From Candidatus Heimdallarchaeota archaeon (GTDB lineage: Archaea > Asgardarchaeota > Heimdallarchaeia > JABLTI01), in contig JAGMDP010000104.1 of NCBI GenBank assembly GCA_023128635.1, forward strand, positions 1 to 29,762: a DNA stretch of 29,762 nucleotides, written 5' to 3'. Below the pieces are notes generated by a model. That model ran no database searches. It saw nothing but the letters and a program-made list of their open reading frames with translations, and had not been told where the DNA came from. Position numbers and translations under genes: made by a program. The stretch's first letter is position 1, and every line of letters begins with the position of its first letter. Shown piece after piece: positions 16,736 through 24,601 of this stretch.

Positions 16736-17752
16736 TTACCTTTGTGCTCTTACTTCTTTGATTGGTATTTCTCTAATTATGTCCCTTATTATGGATTGGG
16801 AGGATATTCCTTCCAAATCAGCTTCAGGTTTGAGAATAAGTCGATGATAAACAGCATCAATTACTATTCGCTTAATATCATCAGGAACGACATAATCACG
16901 ACCACAAATGGCAGCATAGGCTTTTGAGGTGTTTAACATAGCAATACTTGCTCTAGGACTACCACCTAAAAATAAGCGCGGATCAGTTCGTGTTCTTATT
17001 GTAACATCTCGGATAAATTCTATGATGCCTTGATCGACATAGATGTTTTCCCTAACAATTTTCTGTAATCTAATAATTGTTTCAGGAGTAGTAATTTCAT
17101 TAAGTGTATTATCCTCTGGTTTGTGTTTCAGTTGAATGATTTTTTCCTCTTCAACGGGATTTGGTAATCCAACTACAGATTTCAATAAAAACCTGTCAAG
17201 TTGTGCTTCAGGTAAAGGATAAGTTCCTTCTTGTTCAATTGGATTCATTGTAGCAATGACAATGAACGGTGAGGATAAAGGATAGGTATTTCCTTCTATT
17301 GATACTTGCCTTTCAGCCATTGCTTCTAATAGAGCACTTTGTGTTTTTGGTGGAGCTCTATTTATTTCATCCGCAAGAAGAATATTTGTAAAAATTGGTC
17401 CTCTTCTTAGTTTGAATGTTCCTGATCGTTGATCAAACACATTGGTTCCAAGTACATCCGAAGGTAACAAATCTGGTGTGAATTGTACACGTTTGTACTT
17501 GCATCCTAGCGTTGCTGCAAAGAGCTTCGCTAAAGTTGTTTTGGCAATCCCTGGAACACCTTCAAGAAGTATATGTCCATCACATAATAAGCTAAGAACT
17601 AAGTTTTGCACTATATTCTTCATTCCTATAATGTGTCTTGCTAATTCTTCTTGGATGCTTTTTGCTATTCTTTCCACATCCGACACATTGACAAGTGAAT
17701 CAGTACGTACTGCTTTCTTGTCTGGCGGAGGTGGTGGAACGAACTCTGACAT
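16736..17752 (-). CDS. MoxR-family AAA+ ATPase
   Basis: A 338-residue MoxR ATPase of typical length. GVPGIAKT (65-72) is Walker A, NILLADEINRAPPKTQSALLEAM (from about 123) is Walker B with the family motif, IVIATMNPIEQEGTYPLPEAQLDRF holds sensor 1 and the arginine finger region, and GGSPRAS is the sensor 2 segment. The N-terminus has a short proline run. It is a cytosolic chaperone-like ATPase that acts with the DUF58/vWA protein encoded just downstream. The ATG at 17752 is preceded by GGGGT. Gap to the upstream DUF4350 gene is 78 nt. Confidence 0.95.
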   Translation of the reverse strand: MSEFVPPPPPDKKAVRTDSLVNVSDVERIAKSIQEELARHIIGMKNIVQNLVLSLLCDGHILLEGVPGIAKTTLAKLFAATLGCKYKRVQFTPDLLPSDVLGTNVFDQRSGTFKLRRGPIFTNILLADEINRAPPKTQSALLEAMAERQVSIEGNTYPLSSPFIVIATMNPIEQEGTYPLPEAQLDRFLLKSVVGLPNPVEEEKIIQLKHKPEDNTLNEITTPETIIRLQKIVRENIYVDQGIIEFIRDVTIRTRTDPRLFLGGSPRASIAMLNTSKAYAAICGRDYVVPDDIKRIVIDAVYHRLILKPEADLEGISSQSIIRDIIREIPIKEVRAQR

Positions 17753-17830
17753 TTTTTTTATACCCCGAATTTTTTATTTTTTTTTATGTTTTTTGTTTTA
17801 CATCTATTTGATGATCGTAATTTTTTCGAC

Positions 17831-19330
17831 TTAAATATGAGTTCTTGTTATTAATTCCTCAACGTTCTTGAGGTCAAGAACCAAATCAGTAAATTCCTCT
17901 TCAGAAATCTTTCTTGATTTCTGTATAATCAAATCAACACGCTTAAGCATCTCTCCGACATCTTCTAGGTTGAATTGATTTGGAAAATGAGTATCTAATA
18001 ACTCTACTATTTTTTCTGAGCTTAATTCCTCGGTAACAGCGTATTTCTTTATCAAACGTCTTTTCAATCTCTTATATATTAAATCAAGAGCATTAGAAAA
18101 TTGTTGATAATTCATATACCAAGTCATTTTTGCTGCGAAAAACGATCGAGACCTACTTTGCTTTACTTTAGTCATTAATAATGGTGAAGGACCTCTTGAT
18201 TTTGGATATCGTCTCCTCAAAAACAAGAATGTTATAAATGGAAACAAGGGAGCGAGTAAAGGAAACATAGTAAATGAATTAACATAACGAAGATACATTC
18301 TGACATACTCAAATGGATCAATAATTCCTAGAGCAAATCTGCCAGTTCTAGATGAGGAAAGATGTGATTCATCATAGTAAATTCTGCGAGTACTGTTAAA
18401 ATCCAACCAATTAAAGACATTGCTTGCTAATTGGGCATTGTCATAACCAAGACCCATTAATTCATTTATGAAAATACTTGGATCAGAACAAATTAGGATA
18501 TTGCCAACACCAACACCGCCTAAAGGTATTGGTACCATAAGTGAAAAGGAACCCCTCCATTCATCATCATCAGGATAATAATCACCATCTTTAGCTGCCT
18601 CTACATCCTTTTCTAACCAAGCAAAATTTGAAGAAACAGCTATACCGGAAGCAATTGGTACACCAGATATTGAGAGTCGAGGATACCATTGAGTTTCTCC
18701 AGTATCATTATCTATACCTAAAAATGATATGGATGATGGATAACTCGTTACTACTCGATTCACACCACTCATTGAGATAGAACCCGGAAATTCAGGAAAA
18801 TTTCTAATTACAGGCATAACTGGGCTTGTGTGATAAGAATAACCATCCATTAGAAGAGATCCGTTAATTTTCAATCCAGCAATTGGTAGAGTACTAAACC
18901 CAATTTCGGAGGTATTTATTTGACTAATAAAGGGAGCGATTACAGTGTTAACTAGTCCAAGAATATCATTTGCTCTTCCAAAATCATCAGCAATTATAAC
19001 ACTACCTCCACGCATAATGAAATATGCTAGAGCAGCTGTTTCAGTGGGATCAAAAAAGATTGTTGGTCCTATAATTGCCAATACACCCATTTCATTACCA
19101 TCAAGTCTTGTTAAAGAATTCAAAGTGGAAACAACTGGATGAAACTCGAATCCTTCACTCTCAAGATTTTCTCGGAGAGTACTAGTTCCATCCCAATATT
19201 CATTATAAATCGAGAATTGTCTAGTTCCTTCTTGACCAATCCTAGTTACAGATAAGACTATTGGCAAACAAAATATAATGAAGATAATCGATAAGATGAA
19301 AGTATTTCGATTAAATTTTATAGCAGCCAT
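17831..19330 (-). CDS. DUF4350-type membrane protein of the MoxR cluster
   Basis: 499 residues. An N-terminal membrane anchor (about 10-30) is followed by an extracytoplasmic domain starting SIYNEYWDGTSTLRENLESEGF. That segment and GPTIFFDPTETAALAYFIMRGGSVIIADDFG (about 88-118) are characteristic of DUF4350, a glutamine-amidotransferase-like fold. A second membrane helix (about 350-370, FPLLAPLFPFITFLFL) leads to a basic, helical cytosolic tail. DUF4350 proteins commonly sit beside MoxR and DUF58 genes. It starts 21 nt after the 832-residue surface protein, so they are in one operon. Exact role unknown. Confidence 0.8.
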   Translation of the reverse strand: MAAIKFNRNTFILSIIFIIFCLPIVLSVTRIGQEGTRQFSIYNEYWDGTSTLRENLESEGFEFHPVVSTLNSLTRLDGNEMGVLAIIGPTIFFDPTETAALAYFIMRGGSVIIADDFGRANDILGLVNTVIAPFISQINTSEIGFSTLPIAGLKINGSLLMDGYSYHTSPVMPVIRNFPEFPGSISMSGVNRVVTSYPSSISFLGIDNDTGETQWYPRLSISGVPIASGIAVSSNFAWLEKDVEAAKDGDYYPDDDEWRGSFSLMVPIPLGGVGVGNILICSDPSIFINELMGLGYDNAQLASNVFNWLDFNSTRRIYYDESHLSSSRTGRFALGIIDPFEYVRMYLRYVNSFTMFPLLAPLFPFITFLFLRRRYPKSRGPSPLLMTKVKQSRSRSFFAAKMTWYMNYQQFSNALDLIYKRLKRRLIKKYAVTEELSSEKIVELLDTHFPNQFNLEDVGEMLKRVDLIIQKSRKISEEEFTDLVLDLKNVEELITRTHI

Positions 19331-19351
19331 ATTCTTACCTCAAAATATTAC

Positions 19352-21850
19352 TTAGGATACATTAGGATCTTGTTTTAGAGCTAACTGCACATTTTCCAAG
19401 GCTTGCATAGTATGATTAAATTGATTTTTAGTGATTCTGTGATCACTATAACGTGCTTCTTCATATCGCATCACAAGCATTGTGACATCGCGAACTGGTA
19501 TGCGGTTTGTTGATGCAACTAATCGAGCAAGCTCTCTAGGTGATTGATCTCGAGCATTTAAAATCCTTAGATTTTGCATGCATATTAACTCAAAAGCTCT
19601 AAAGCTCAACACTATCCCTCGTCGATAATCTTTTGCTTTATCAGCTTCAGCAATCTGCTTCATAATAGAAGGCAGATCCAATAATTCAGCATCAGGACCG
19701 GGTAGAATTCCTTTCTTTGATTTCCTAAACCGACCAAATGCATACACAACAGCAACAATGATTATGAGTGAAACCATTGCAATTAATATACCTATTATAG
19801 CCATATCAAAAGGTTCTCCAGTAGTTGGTTGTGAACTAGTTGCTCCGTTATCATCATCTTCTGGTACTACGAGAAATGTGATGTCGAAATTGAAATCGTA
19901 GCTCGTATCAGCATCAAAGGTTATAGTAATTGTGTATAATGTACCGTTCGTATACCCCAATGTTTGATTAACAGCAATACTGAAATAACCACTATCATTG
20001 AGAGTTTCACCAATGGAGCCTAATCCATTAATAGCTATTGTAATGGTTCTACTTTTTATTGGTCGACCAAATTGATCCATTACAAATCCATTAAATGTTA
20101 AATTCGAATTAAGATAAATAGGTTCTCCTCCAATTGTTGTTACAGTTGAATCATCTATTACTATCGTTGAGTTCAAAGTAATCGTATACACAGCTTCTGT
20201 AAAGACATCTACTAGAAAACTGTAGTTGGAGGAAGTATAATATTGATTACTAGTTGAAAATAAATTAACTGTTCCATTTCTTAAAGTTGGATTGAGTGTT
20301 AACGGAATGAGTAAACTAATTGAAAATACACCTGTAGGAGAGGTATAAGTTTCGTATACTAATCCAGACCCTACCCATTGAGCTGAAATGTTCATGTTTG
20401 CAACAGCTGCACTACTAAAAGCATCGCGTATGTTACCTGATATTTGAAGCGTTTCATTTGGCATAGCAAAGGGATTTTCAATAAGAACTGAAGTGCCATT
20501 AACTGAAGGAGTTAGTATTGTAGAATTTCCTAAAACAGTAATATATTCCGTTTCAGTTATAGCGGTTATCCCTTGACCTGTATCGACATCCACGGTTATC
20601 GAATTGTCACCGACGGGTAAGCTTGTTGCATTTATAATGAAGGAGATACTAAAATTACCATTATTCTCTGTGGTAACACCTATCGTAGCTGAACCCGCAA
20701 CAAAGACAGTTAGATCAACACCATAACCAAATGGACCACCACTACTATTAGATAAAACACCTGATAATGTAACTGTAGTATTACCTCGAACTACTTCTGG
20801 ATAAAATCCAATACCTGGTGCAACGGGTTCGTCTATATCAAAAACAAGACCTGCTCCAGTGTATACGAATATATTTGTCGTGACATTACACCAATCTGCT
20901 GCACTAGTTCCAAGTTCAGCTTCAGTTATTATATTTCCTACCGTATACGTTAAACCTAACGTACTAATATTAAATGAGCCTTCCAGAGGATGATCAACTC
21001 CGACAGGGGTCCCCATTGGAACTGCTAGTATTGTTGCTGCAATATCAGCTATTATTGTAATATTATAGAGTGACCCTAACCAATCAAAAGTAATATCATG
21101 ACCATTGGCATCTGAAACGAATTGGGGATTCAGAACTGTAGAATTATCAAATAGTAAACCAGCTACTACTGAAAATGAATCACCTTCACGAACGATGGTG
21201 GTATTTGTTACCATTCCCATCTGAACTGTGGCATAACATTCAATGGTATCTGTTGTATATTGACGATTAAGTTCTATGGGTCCAAGAAGTGGGTCCCCTG
21301 GGAAAACAGCATAGACTGTGACTAATCCTGCTTGTTTTGAATGATCATTATCTACACAAGTTATTGAAAAATTACCATTGCTATCTGTAATTCCTTCACC
21401 TATCTTGAAATTATTATCTAGATTGGTTCTGTCTGTCTCTAAATCAATCCAAGTGAAATAGCTCCAGTAAATCCAAATGGGTTCATTTGGTATGCCTAGT
21501 AAAGTATCTAAATCAATGAGTCTACCTTTAACTAAAAAGGATCGTCCTCGAAGAATAATTGTTGGGGAAACGCTTTCGGGATTGAGACTATCAGGTTTTT
21601 GTGATATTTTCTCTTGTGGTCCGTCAGCTGAGATAGTAGCAGTTAGATGTGTTACTACTTGGTCCTCGTTCGTTTTTAATAGAGTTGAGAGATCTGTTTC
21701 TGGCTGATTTGTTGTTAATGGAATTAGAGACACAAATGTAATTGAAATCAGAAGTAAAATTATAGCAATTAGTCTTACTTGAGATGGTTTCACACTTACA
21801 GCCAGGTCTAACGCCACCAGTATTTTTCTATATCTGAAAAGGGAGGTCAT
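19352..21850 (-). CDS. Large Ig-like surface protein with C-terminal DUF4129-like domain
   Basis: 832 residues. A basic N-terminus and one hydrophobic helix (about 25-46) lead to roughly 640 residues of extracytoplasmic beta-rich sequence. Recurring units (for example EGITDSNGNFSITCV, TENNGNFSISFII, TSPTGVFSISLLI, LNDSGYFSIAVNQ) mark at least four Ig/CNA-B-like repeats, rich in NxS/T sites. A second helix (about 692-712) and a basic stop-transfer RFRKSKK follow. The cytosolic tail contains the DUF4129-like helix pair SPRELARLVAS and VMRYEEARYSDHRIT. DUF4129 domains accompany transglutaminase-like proteins in MoxR clusters. It is the first gene of the cluster; no good ribosome site precedes the ATG at 21850. 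Confidence 0.82.
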   Translation of the reverse strand: MTSLFRYRKILVALDLAVSVKPSQVRLIAIILLLISITFVSLIPLTTNQPETDLSTLLKTNEDQVVTHLTATISADGPQEKISQKPDSLNPESVSPTIILRGRSFLVKGRLIDLDTLLGIPNEPIWIYWSYFTWIDLETDRTNLDNNFKIGEGITDSNGNFSITCVDNDHSKQAGLVTVYAVFPGDPLLGPIELNRQYTTDTIECYATVQMGMVTNTTIVREGDSFSVVAGLLFDNSTVLNPQFVSDANGHDITFDWLGSLYNITIIADIAATILAVPMGTPVGVDHPLEGSFNISTLGLTYTVGNIITEAELGTSAADWCNVTTNIFVYTGAGLVFDIDEPVAPGIGFYPEVVRGNTTVTLSGVLSNSSGGPFGYGVDLTVFVAGSATIGVTTENNGNFSISFIINATSLPVGDNSITVDVDTGQGITAITETEYITVLGNSTILTPSVNGTSVLIENPFAMPNETLQISGNIRDAFSSAAVANMNISAQWVGSGLVYETYTSPTGVFSISLLIPLTLNPTLRNGTVNLFSTSNQYYTSSNYSFLVDVFTEAVYTITLNSTIVIDDSTVTTIGGEPIYLNSNLTFNGFVMDQFGRPIKSRTITIAINGLGSIGETLNDSGYFSIAVNQTLGYTNGTLYTITITFDADTSYDFNFDITFLVVPEDDDNGATSSQPTTGEPFDMAIIGILIAMVSLIIIVAVVYAFGRFRKSKKGILPGPDAELLDLPSIMKQIAEADKAKDYRRGIVLSFRAFELICMQNLRILNARDQSPRELARLVASTNRIPVRDVTMLVMRYEEARYSDHRITKNQFNHTMQALENVQLALKQDPNVS

Positions 21851-21970
21851 CTTATTTATTAATTGTCAAATCTGCATCTATGAAATGTATGACTTTCTAC
21901 TAAAAAACGTAGCTCTTAATCCTAACTTCTCATTGAATTGTAGTTTAACACATGAAAGTAAACCGTTAGA

Positions 21971-22264
21971 TGGTCGAACTAAGCACCTGAATAAAGAGTA
22001 AGGGCTTAGGATTCGACCACCTAATTAACACGATAACACATGGTTTGGCATTCTAGGACTCATCTGAATTGTGCTACAGTGTTCCGGTTCTTAACGTTTC
22101 CTCTTAAGCGAGCACCATTCTCTTCTCTCGGGTTTTAGAAGATTTCTCAAGGGACTTCAGTGGTTCTATAAGCACTCTACCCGCTGTTTGAAGTGCTTAT
22201 CCAAAGTCCATTCTTGAGTGTGCTCTTTGAGGACACGAGAAGCGTGAGTAGTTTTATTTCAATT
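21971..22264 (+). ncRNA. Candidate structured RNA, family not recognised (strand uncertain)
   Basis: In the long gap between divergent genes. Hairpin 1 pairs TGGTCGAA (21971-21978) with TTCGACCA (22012-22019), continuing as CTAAGC (21979-21984) with GCTTAG (22004-22009). Then comes a nested set: AATTG 22067-22071 with CAATT 22260-22264; CTAC 22074-22077 with GTAG 22248-22251; GTGTTC 22079-22084 with GGACAC 22231-22236. Inside lie hairpin CTTAA/TTAAG (22090-22108) and GAGCAC 22110-22115 with GTGCTC 22220-22225. Inside that lie hairpin TCTTCT/AGAAGA (22121-22142) and a long hairpin 22146-22218 of 24 pairs in four blocks. All are ordered without crossing. The plus strand is slightly favoured: one U-G pair fits only that strand, a pyrimidine-rich tract follows, and TTTAA lies 25 nt before. 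RNase P and SRP core motifs were not found. It could instead be a leader of the minus-strand gene at 21850. Confidence 0.5.
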
Positions 22265-22359
22265 ACTTTTCTCTTCTCCACTCAACTAGTTATACTATTT
22301 CTATTAAAGATTTCCTTGAACAGTTTCCTAGTTCTAGCTCTCTTGCTTCACCTTTTTTG

Positions 22360-22400
22360 GTAAGAGAATGTAAAAAGTGCTCTTACAGTCTCATGTAAGA
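22360..22400. promoter_or_regulatory. Triple GTAAGA/TCTTAC motif, candidate operator
   Basis: GTAAGAG (22360-22366), its exact inverse CTCTTAC (22380-22386) and a third copy GTAAGA (22395-22400) lie just upstream of the TATA box at 22413. Spacings between copies are 13 and 8 nt. The position suits binding of a dimeric repressor or activator. The winged-helix protein encoded downstream is an obvious but untested candidate. Confidence 0.35.
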
Positions 22401-22412
22401 CAATTACAAATA

Positions 22413-22420
22413 TTTATATA
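22413..22420 (+). promoter_or_regulatory. TATA box for the 22480-24507 operon
   Basis: TTTATATA is a consensus archaeal TATA box. Transcription should begin near 22440-22446, leaving a leader of about 35-40 nt to the small ORF with its GAGG ribosome site. Confidence 0.65.
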
Positions 22421-22479
22421 TCATATTTATGTAACTTAAGTATAGAATAATGTAACAGTTGATTGGAATGAGGAAAAAA

Positions 22480-22575
22480 ATGCCAGACAAGAAAAAGAAA
22501 ATCAAAGAACAAGTCAAGAAAGATATTGAGCAAACTCGAATTAGAATGGCTCTAATAACGGGTGCTATATATTAA
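22480..22575 (+). CDS. Small basic ORF (31 aa) leading the winged-helix operon
   Basis: ATG at 22480 to TAA at 22575 encodes 31 residues: a lysine-rich first half (PDKKKKIKEQVKK) and a short hydrophobic end (MALITGAIY). GAATGAGG ends 7 nt before the ATG, a better ribosome site than that of the following gene, whose own start 24 nt later lacks one. It lies in the expected transcript between the TATA box and the 388-residue gene. It may be a real small protein or a leader peptide whose translation feeds the next gene; nothing about its function can be read. Confidence 0.45.
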   Translation: MPDKKKKIKEQVKKDIEQTRIRMALITGAIY

Positions 22576-22599
22576 GAAAACAAAGAGTGTTTTTAAAAA

Positions 22600-23766
22600 A
22601 TGTCAAAAAATAAAGATAAGAGAAAAAAGGAACTCGAAAAAGAGATGGCGAAACTTCGCAAAAAACTTGAGTTACTTGATGATGACGAAATTGAAGATGA
22701 TGATGAAGAATATCTCTATGCTGATGATGAAGAGGTCAGATTTGATCCTTTCACTGGGGAATCACTAAAACACACAATGCCACCTTTACCTGCAAAACCA
22801 GCCAAACCTGCAAAACCAGCCAAACCAGCTAAACCTGCAAAGGCAGCAAGAATAATCAGACAAGACAGACATGGTAAACCCATTGTAGTCCGTCGAGCAG
22901 AACTCACTATAGAGCAAAAGAAACGTATTGCTAAGGAAAAAGATCTCATTAGACAAAAGAAGGAAAAACTCAATGAAGAACTTCACAAAATGAGAGAAGA
23001 TTACAACGATAAACGAAGAGAATTACATGATCAACAACGCGAATATCAAGATGTTAGAAGAGATCTACGTGATAAAGAACGTGAAATTAGAGAGAAAGAA
23101 CATGCTCTCCGAGAGCAAAAAAGATCATCTTACAGTTATACTTGGGATTTGGATATGAATGAGGATATCGAAGATGTAACTTCAGATTTGGAAGTAAGAC
23201 TTGGGGAATATACTCGATCAATTCTCGCTTCAGTTGGAGATAGCATTAAATCTTCAATGGGCATCGCAATCAAAAGTGCAGGCGATATTGGACAAGAGAT
23301 GAAAGTTGTTGGCAAGGAAATGGATAAACTCGGCAAAGAAATCGGCGATAAAATCGCTAAAGAAGTTCATGTCAGCGTGGGTCCAAAAATTCCTGAAGAC
23401 AAACTTGAAGAATTCTATGAGGTTGGAGCAACCATTGTCTCTGCAATTGGTGACCCAAATAGATTACGTGTTCTCAAAGAACTTGAAAAGAGTCCAAAAT
23501 ACCAAAAGGAACTTAGCGATATTACAAATCTTCGTGGCGGAACTTTCAAACATCACATGGATCGACTTCTAGATGATCAAGTCAAATTTGTTACTCAAGA
23601 AGTTGTTCGTGGTCGTTATTTGTTAACAACTCGTGGTCGTGAAGCTTTGAAACTTACTGAAATTCAATTCATGAGATATCTCAATGAAAAGAAGCACAAG
23701 AAAAAAGAGAAGAAAGGTAAGAAATCTGAAGATTCCGACAAGGAATACGATGTTAGCATAAAATAA
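22600..23766 (+). CDS. Coiled-coil protein with C-terminal ArsR-like winged helix
   Basis: 388 residues in clear blocks: a charged helix (1-26), an acidic stretch (27-46), six PAK tripeptides (about 64-81), a long E/K/R-rich coiled coil (about 100-175), and amphipathic helices (about 200-265). An ArsR-like winged helix follows (about 283-355: AIGDPNRLRVLKELEKSPKY, then GGTFKHHMDRLLDDQ with the recognition helix, then RGRYLLTTRGREAL for the wing), and a lysine-rich tail. The winged helix suggests DNA binding. The coiled coil suggests an oligomer or a link to another structure. No sensor domain or membrane helix is seen. It lies between the 31-residue ORF and the 240-residue gene (18-nt gap). 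Function unknown; a regulator that also acts structurally on DNA is possible. Confidence 0.72.
   Translation: MSKNKDKRKKELEKEMAKLRKKLELLDDDEIEDDDEEYLYADDEEVRFDPFTGESLKHTMPPLPAKPAKPAKPAKPAKPAKAARIIRQDRHGKPIVVRRAELTIEQKKRIAKEKDLIRQKKEKLNEELHKMREDYNDKRRELHDQQREYQDVRRDLRDKEREIREKEHALREQKRSSYSYTWDLDMNEDIEDVTSDLEVRLGEYTRSILASVGDSIKSSMGIAIKSAGDIGQEMKVVGKEMDKLGKEIGDKIAKEVHVSVGPKIPEDKLEEFYEVGATIVSAIGDPNRLRVLKELEKSPKYQKELSDITNLRGGTFKHHMDRLLDDQVKFVTQEVVRGRYLLTTRGREALKLTEIQFMRYLNEKKHKKKEKKGKKSEDSDKEYDVSIK
22789..22842 (+). repeat. Tandem 9-nt repeat encoding (Pro-Ala-Lys)6
   Basis: Six in-frame 9-nt units of CC[TA]-GC[ACT]-AA[AG], alternating as an 18-nt period at the DNA level. It encodes an extended basic linker between the acidic segment and the coiled coil of the host gene and is a likely site for copy-number change. 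Confidence 0.85.
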
Positions 23767-23784
23767 ACTGGAGAGACCTAAAAA

Positions 23785-24507
23785 ATGAAATTAGAGCTAG
23801 TTAATGAACCATTAAAAGTTGTTCAAACAATTGCTATCGCAGACTTAGAAGATACCATTGTAACCGTTGGTAAACGATCCCGAATATTTCCTGTTGTTGA
23901 GACCCGATCGTATGAAACAATTGGATATTATATCACTGGAGACATTTACCTTGGAGCAGATACAATCGTTAATACACAGAAAGGAGCTATTGGTGAACCA
24001 ATTGAAAAGCTTGCAAAAGAAGCTTTCATAAAATATGAAGACATCGATCTTTCTAATACTAAATCTGAAACACTTTCAGATAAAGATTTCAGGAAAGTAG
24101 AATTAACAGCTTATCGTTACTTCCAGAAGATACACGACTCCCAGTTCAGCAAACATGGTAAATCCGAATGGCGTGTAAATGGTAAACGCTACTCATGGCC
24201 CCAAGATCTCAGTCGTCTTGATTTTTACATCTACTTATTTGAACCGGAAGAATTCATCTTAATAAAAGATAATCATACAATAATTGCTGTTGGCAAAGAC
24301 GAACGAGAAGTTATTGTTTGTAACAAAAAGAAGAATTCATACGTTGTAGTTTCTAAGAAAGATGGTGTGAAGGTTTCTAATGATAAAGGCGAAATTGTTA
24401 GAGCAAGTTCAGATGGAGTTATGATTGACGGTAAAAGCCTGAGTGAAATACTTAAAGGTGCTTTACGACCTCTTTCAGACAGATTTAATAGTCGAAGAAA
24501 ATTCTAG
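23785..24507 (+). CDS. Conserved-looking protein of unknown function
   Basis: 240 residues, not recognised. It is soluble, with no signal or membrane helix. The first half is mixed strand and helix (TIAIADLEDTIVTVGKRSRI, then DIYLGADTIVNTQKGAIGE). A tryptophan-containing middle (SEWRVNGKRYSWPQDL) follows. The C-terminal half reads as a repeated beta-strand pattern (DNHTIIAVGKDEREVIVCNK, then KKDGVKVSNDKGEIVRASSD) and ends in a basic tail. GGAGAG lies 10 nt before the ATG and the gap to the winged-helix gene is 18 nt, so they share a transcript and perhaps a pathway. A stem-loop terminator follows directly. Confidence 0.65.
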   Translation: MKLELVNEPLKVVQTIAIADLEDTIVTVGKRSRIFPVVETRSYETIGYYITGDIYLGADTIVNTQKGAIGEPIEKLAKEAFIKYEDIDLSNTKSETLSDKDFRKVELTAYRYFQKIHDSQFSKHGKSEWRVNGKRYSWPQDLSRLDFYIYLFEPEEFILIKDNHTIIAVGKDEREVIVCNKKKNSYVVVSKKDGVKVSNDKGEIVRASSDGVMIDGKSLSEILKGALRPLSDRFNSRRKF

Positions 24508-24508
24508 A

Positions 24509-24534
24509 AAAAAGGCTTTTTACTATGCCTTTTT
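24509..24534 (+). terminator. Hairpin terminator of the winged-helix operon
   Basis: AAAAAGGC (24509-24516) pairs with GCCTTTTT (24527-24534) around a 10-nt loop, 1 nt past the stop and followed by CCTTTTTC and further T runs. Confidence 0.65.
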
Positions 24535-24601
24535 CCTTTTTCTATTTTTTCGGATAACAAATTCATTTCTTTTTAAAAAACCATTATTCTTCAGCAGCTA
24601 A

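Noticed and set aside
21971..22264. RNase P RNA or SRP RNA
   Set aside because: Neither strand shows the GAGGAAAGTC/ACAGAA core of RNase P or the GGAAGnAGCA and TGTAA elements of SRP RNA. GAGGAAACG on the minus strand (22095-22103) only resembles the former and lies in a small hairpin loop.
22789..22842. Short CRISPR-like repeat array
   Set aside because: Contiguous 9-nt units without spacers, in frame within a gene and encoding Pro-Ala-Lys.
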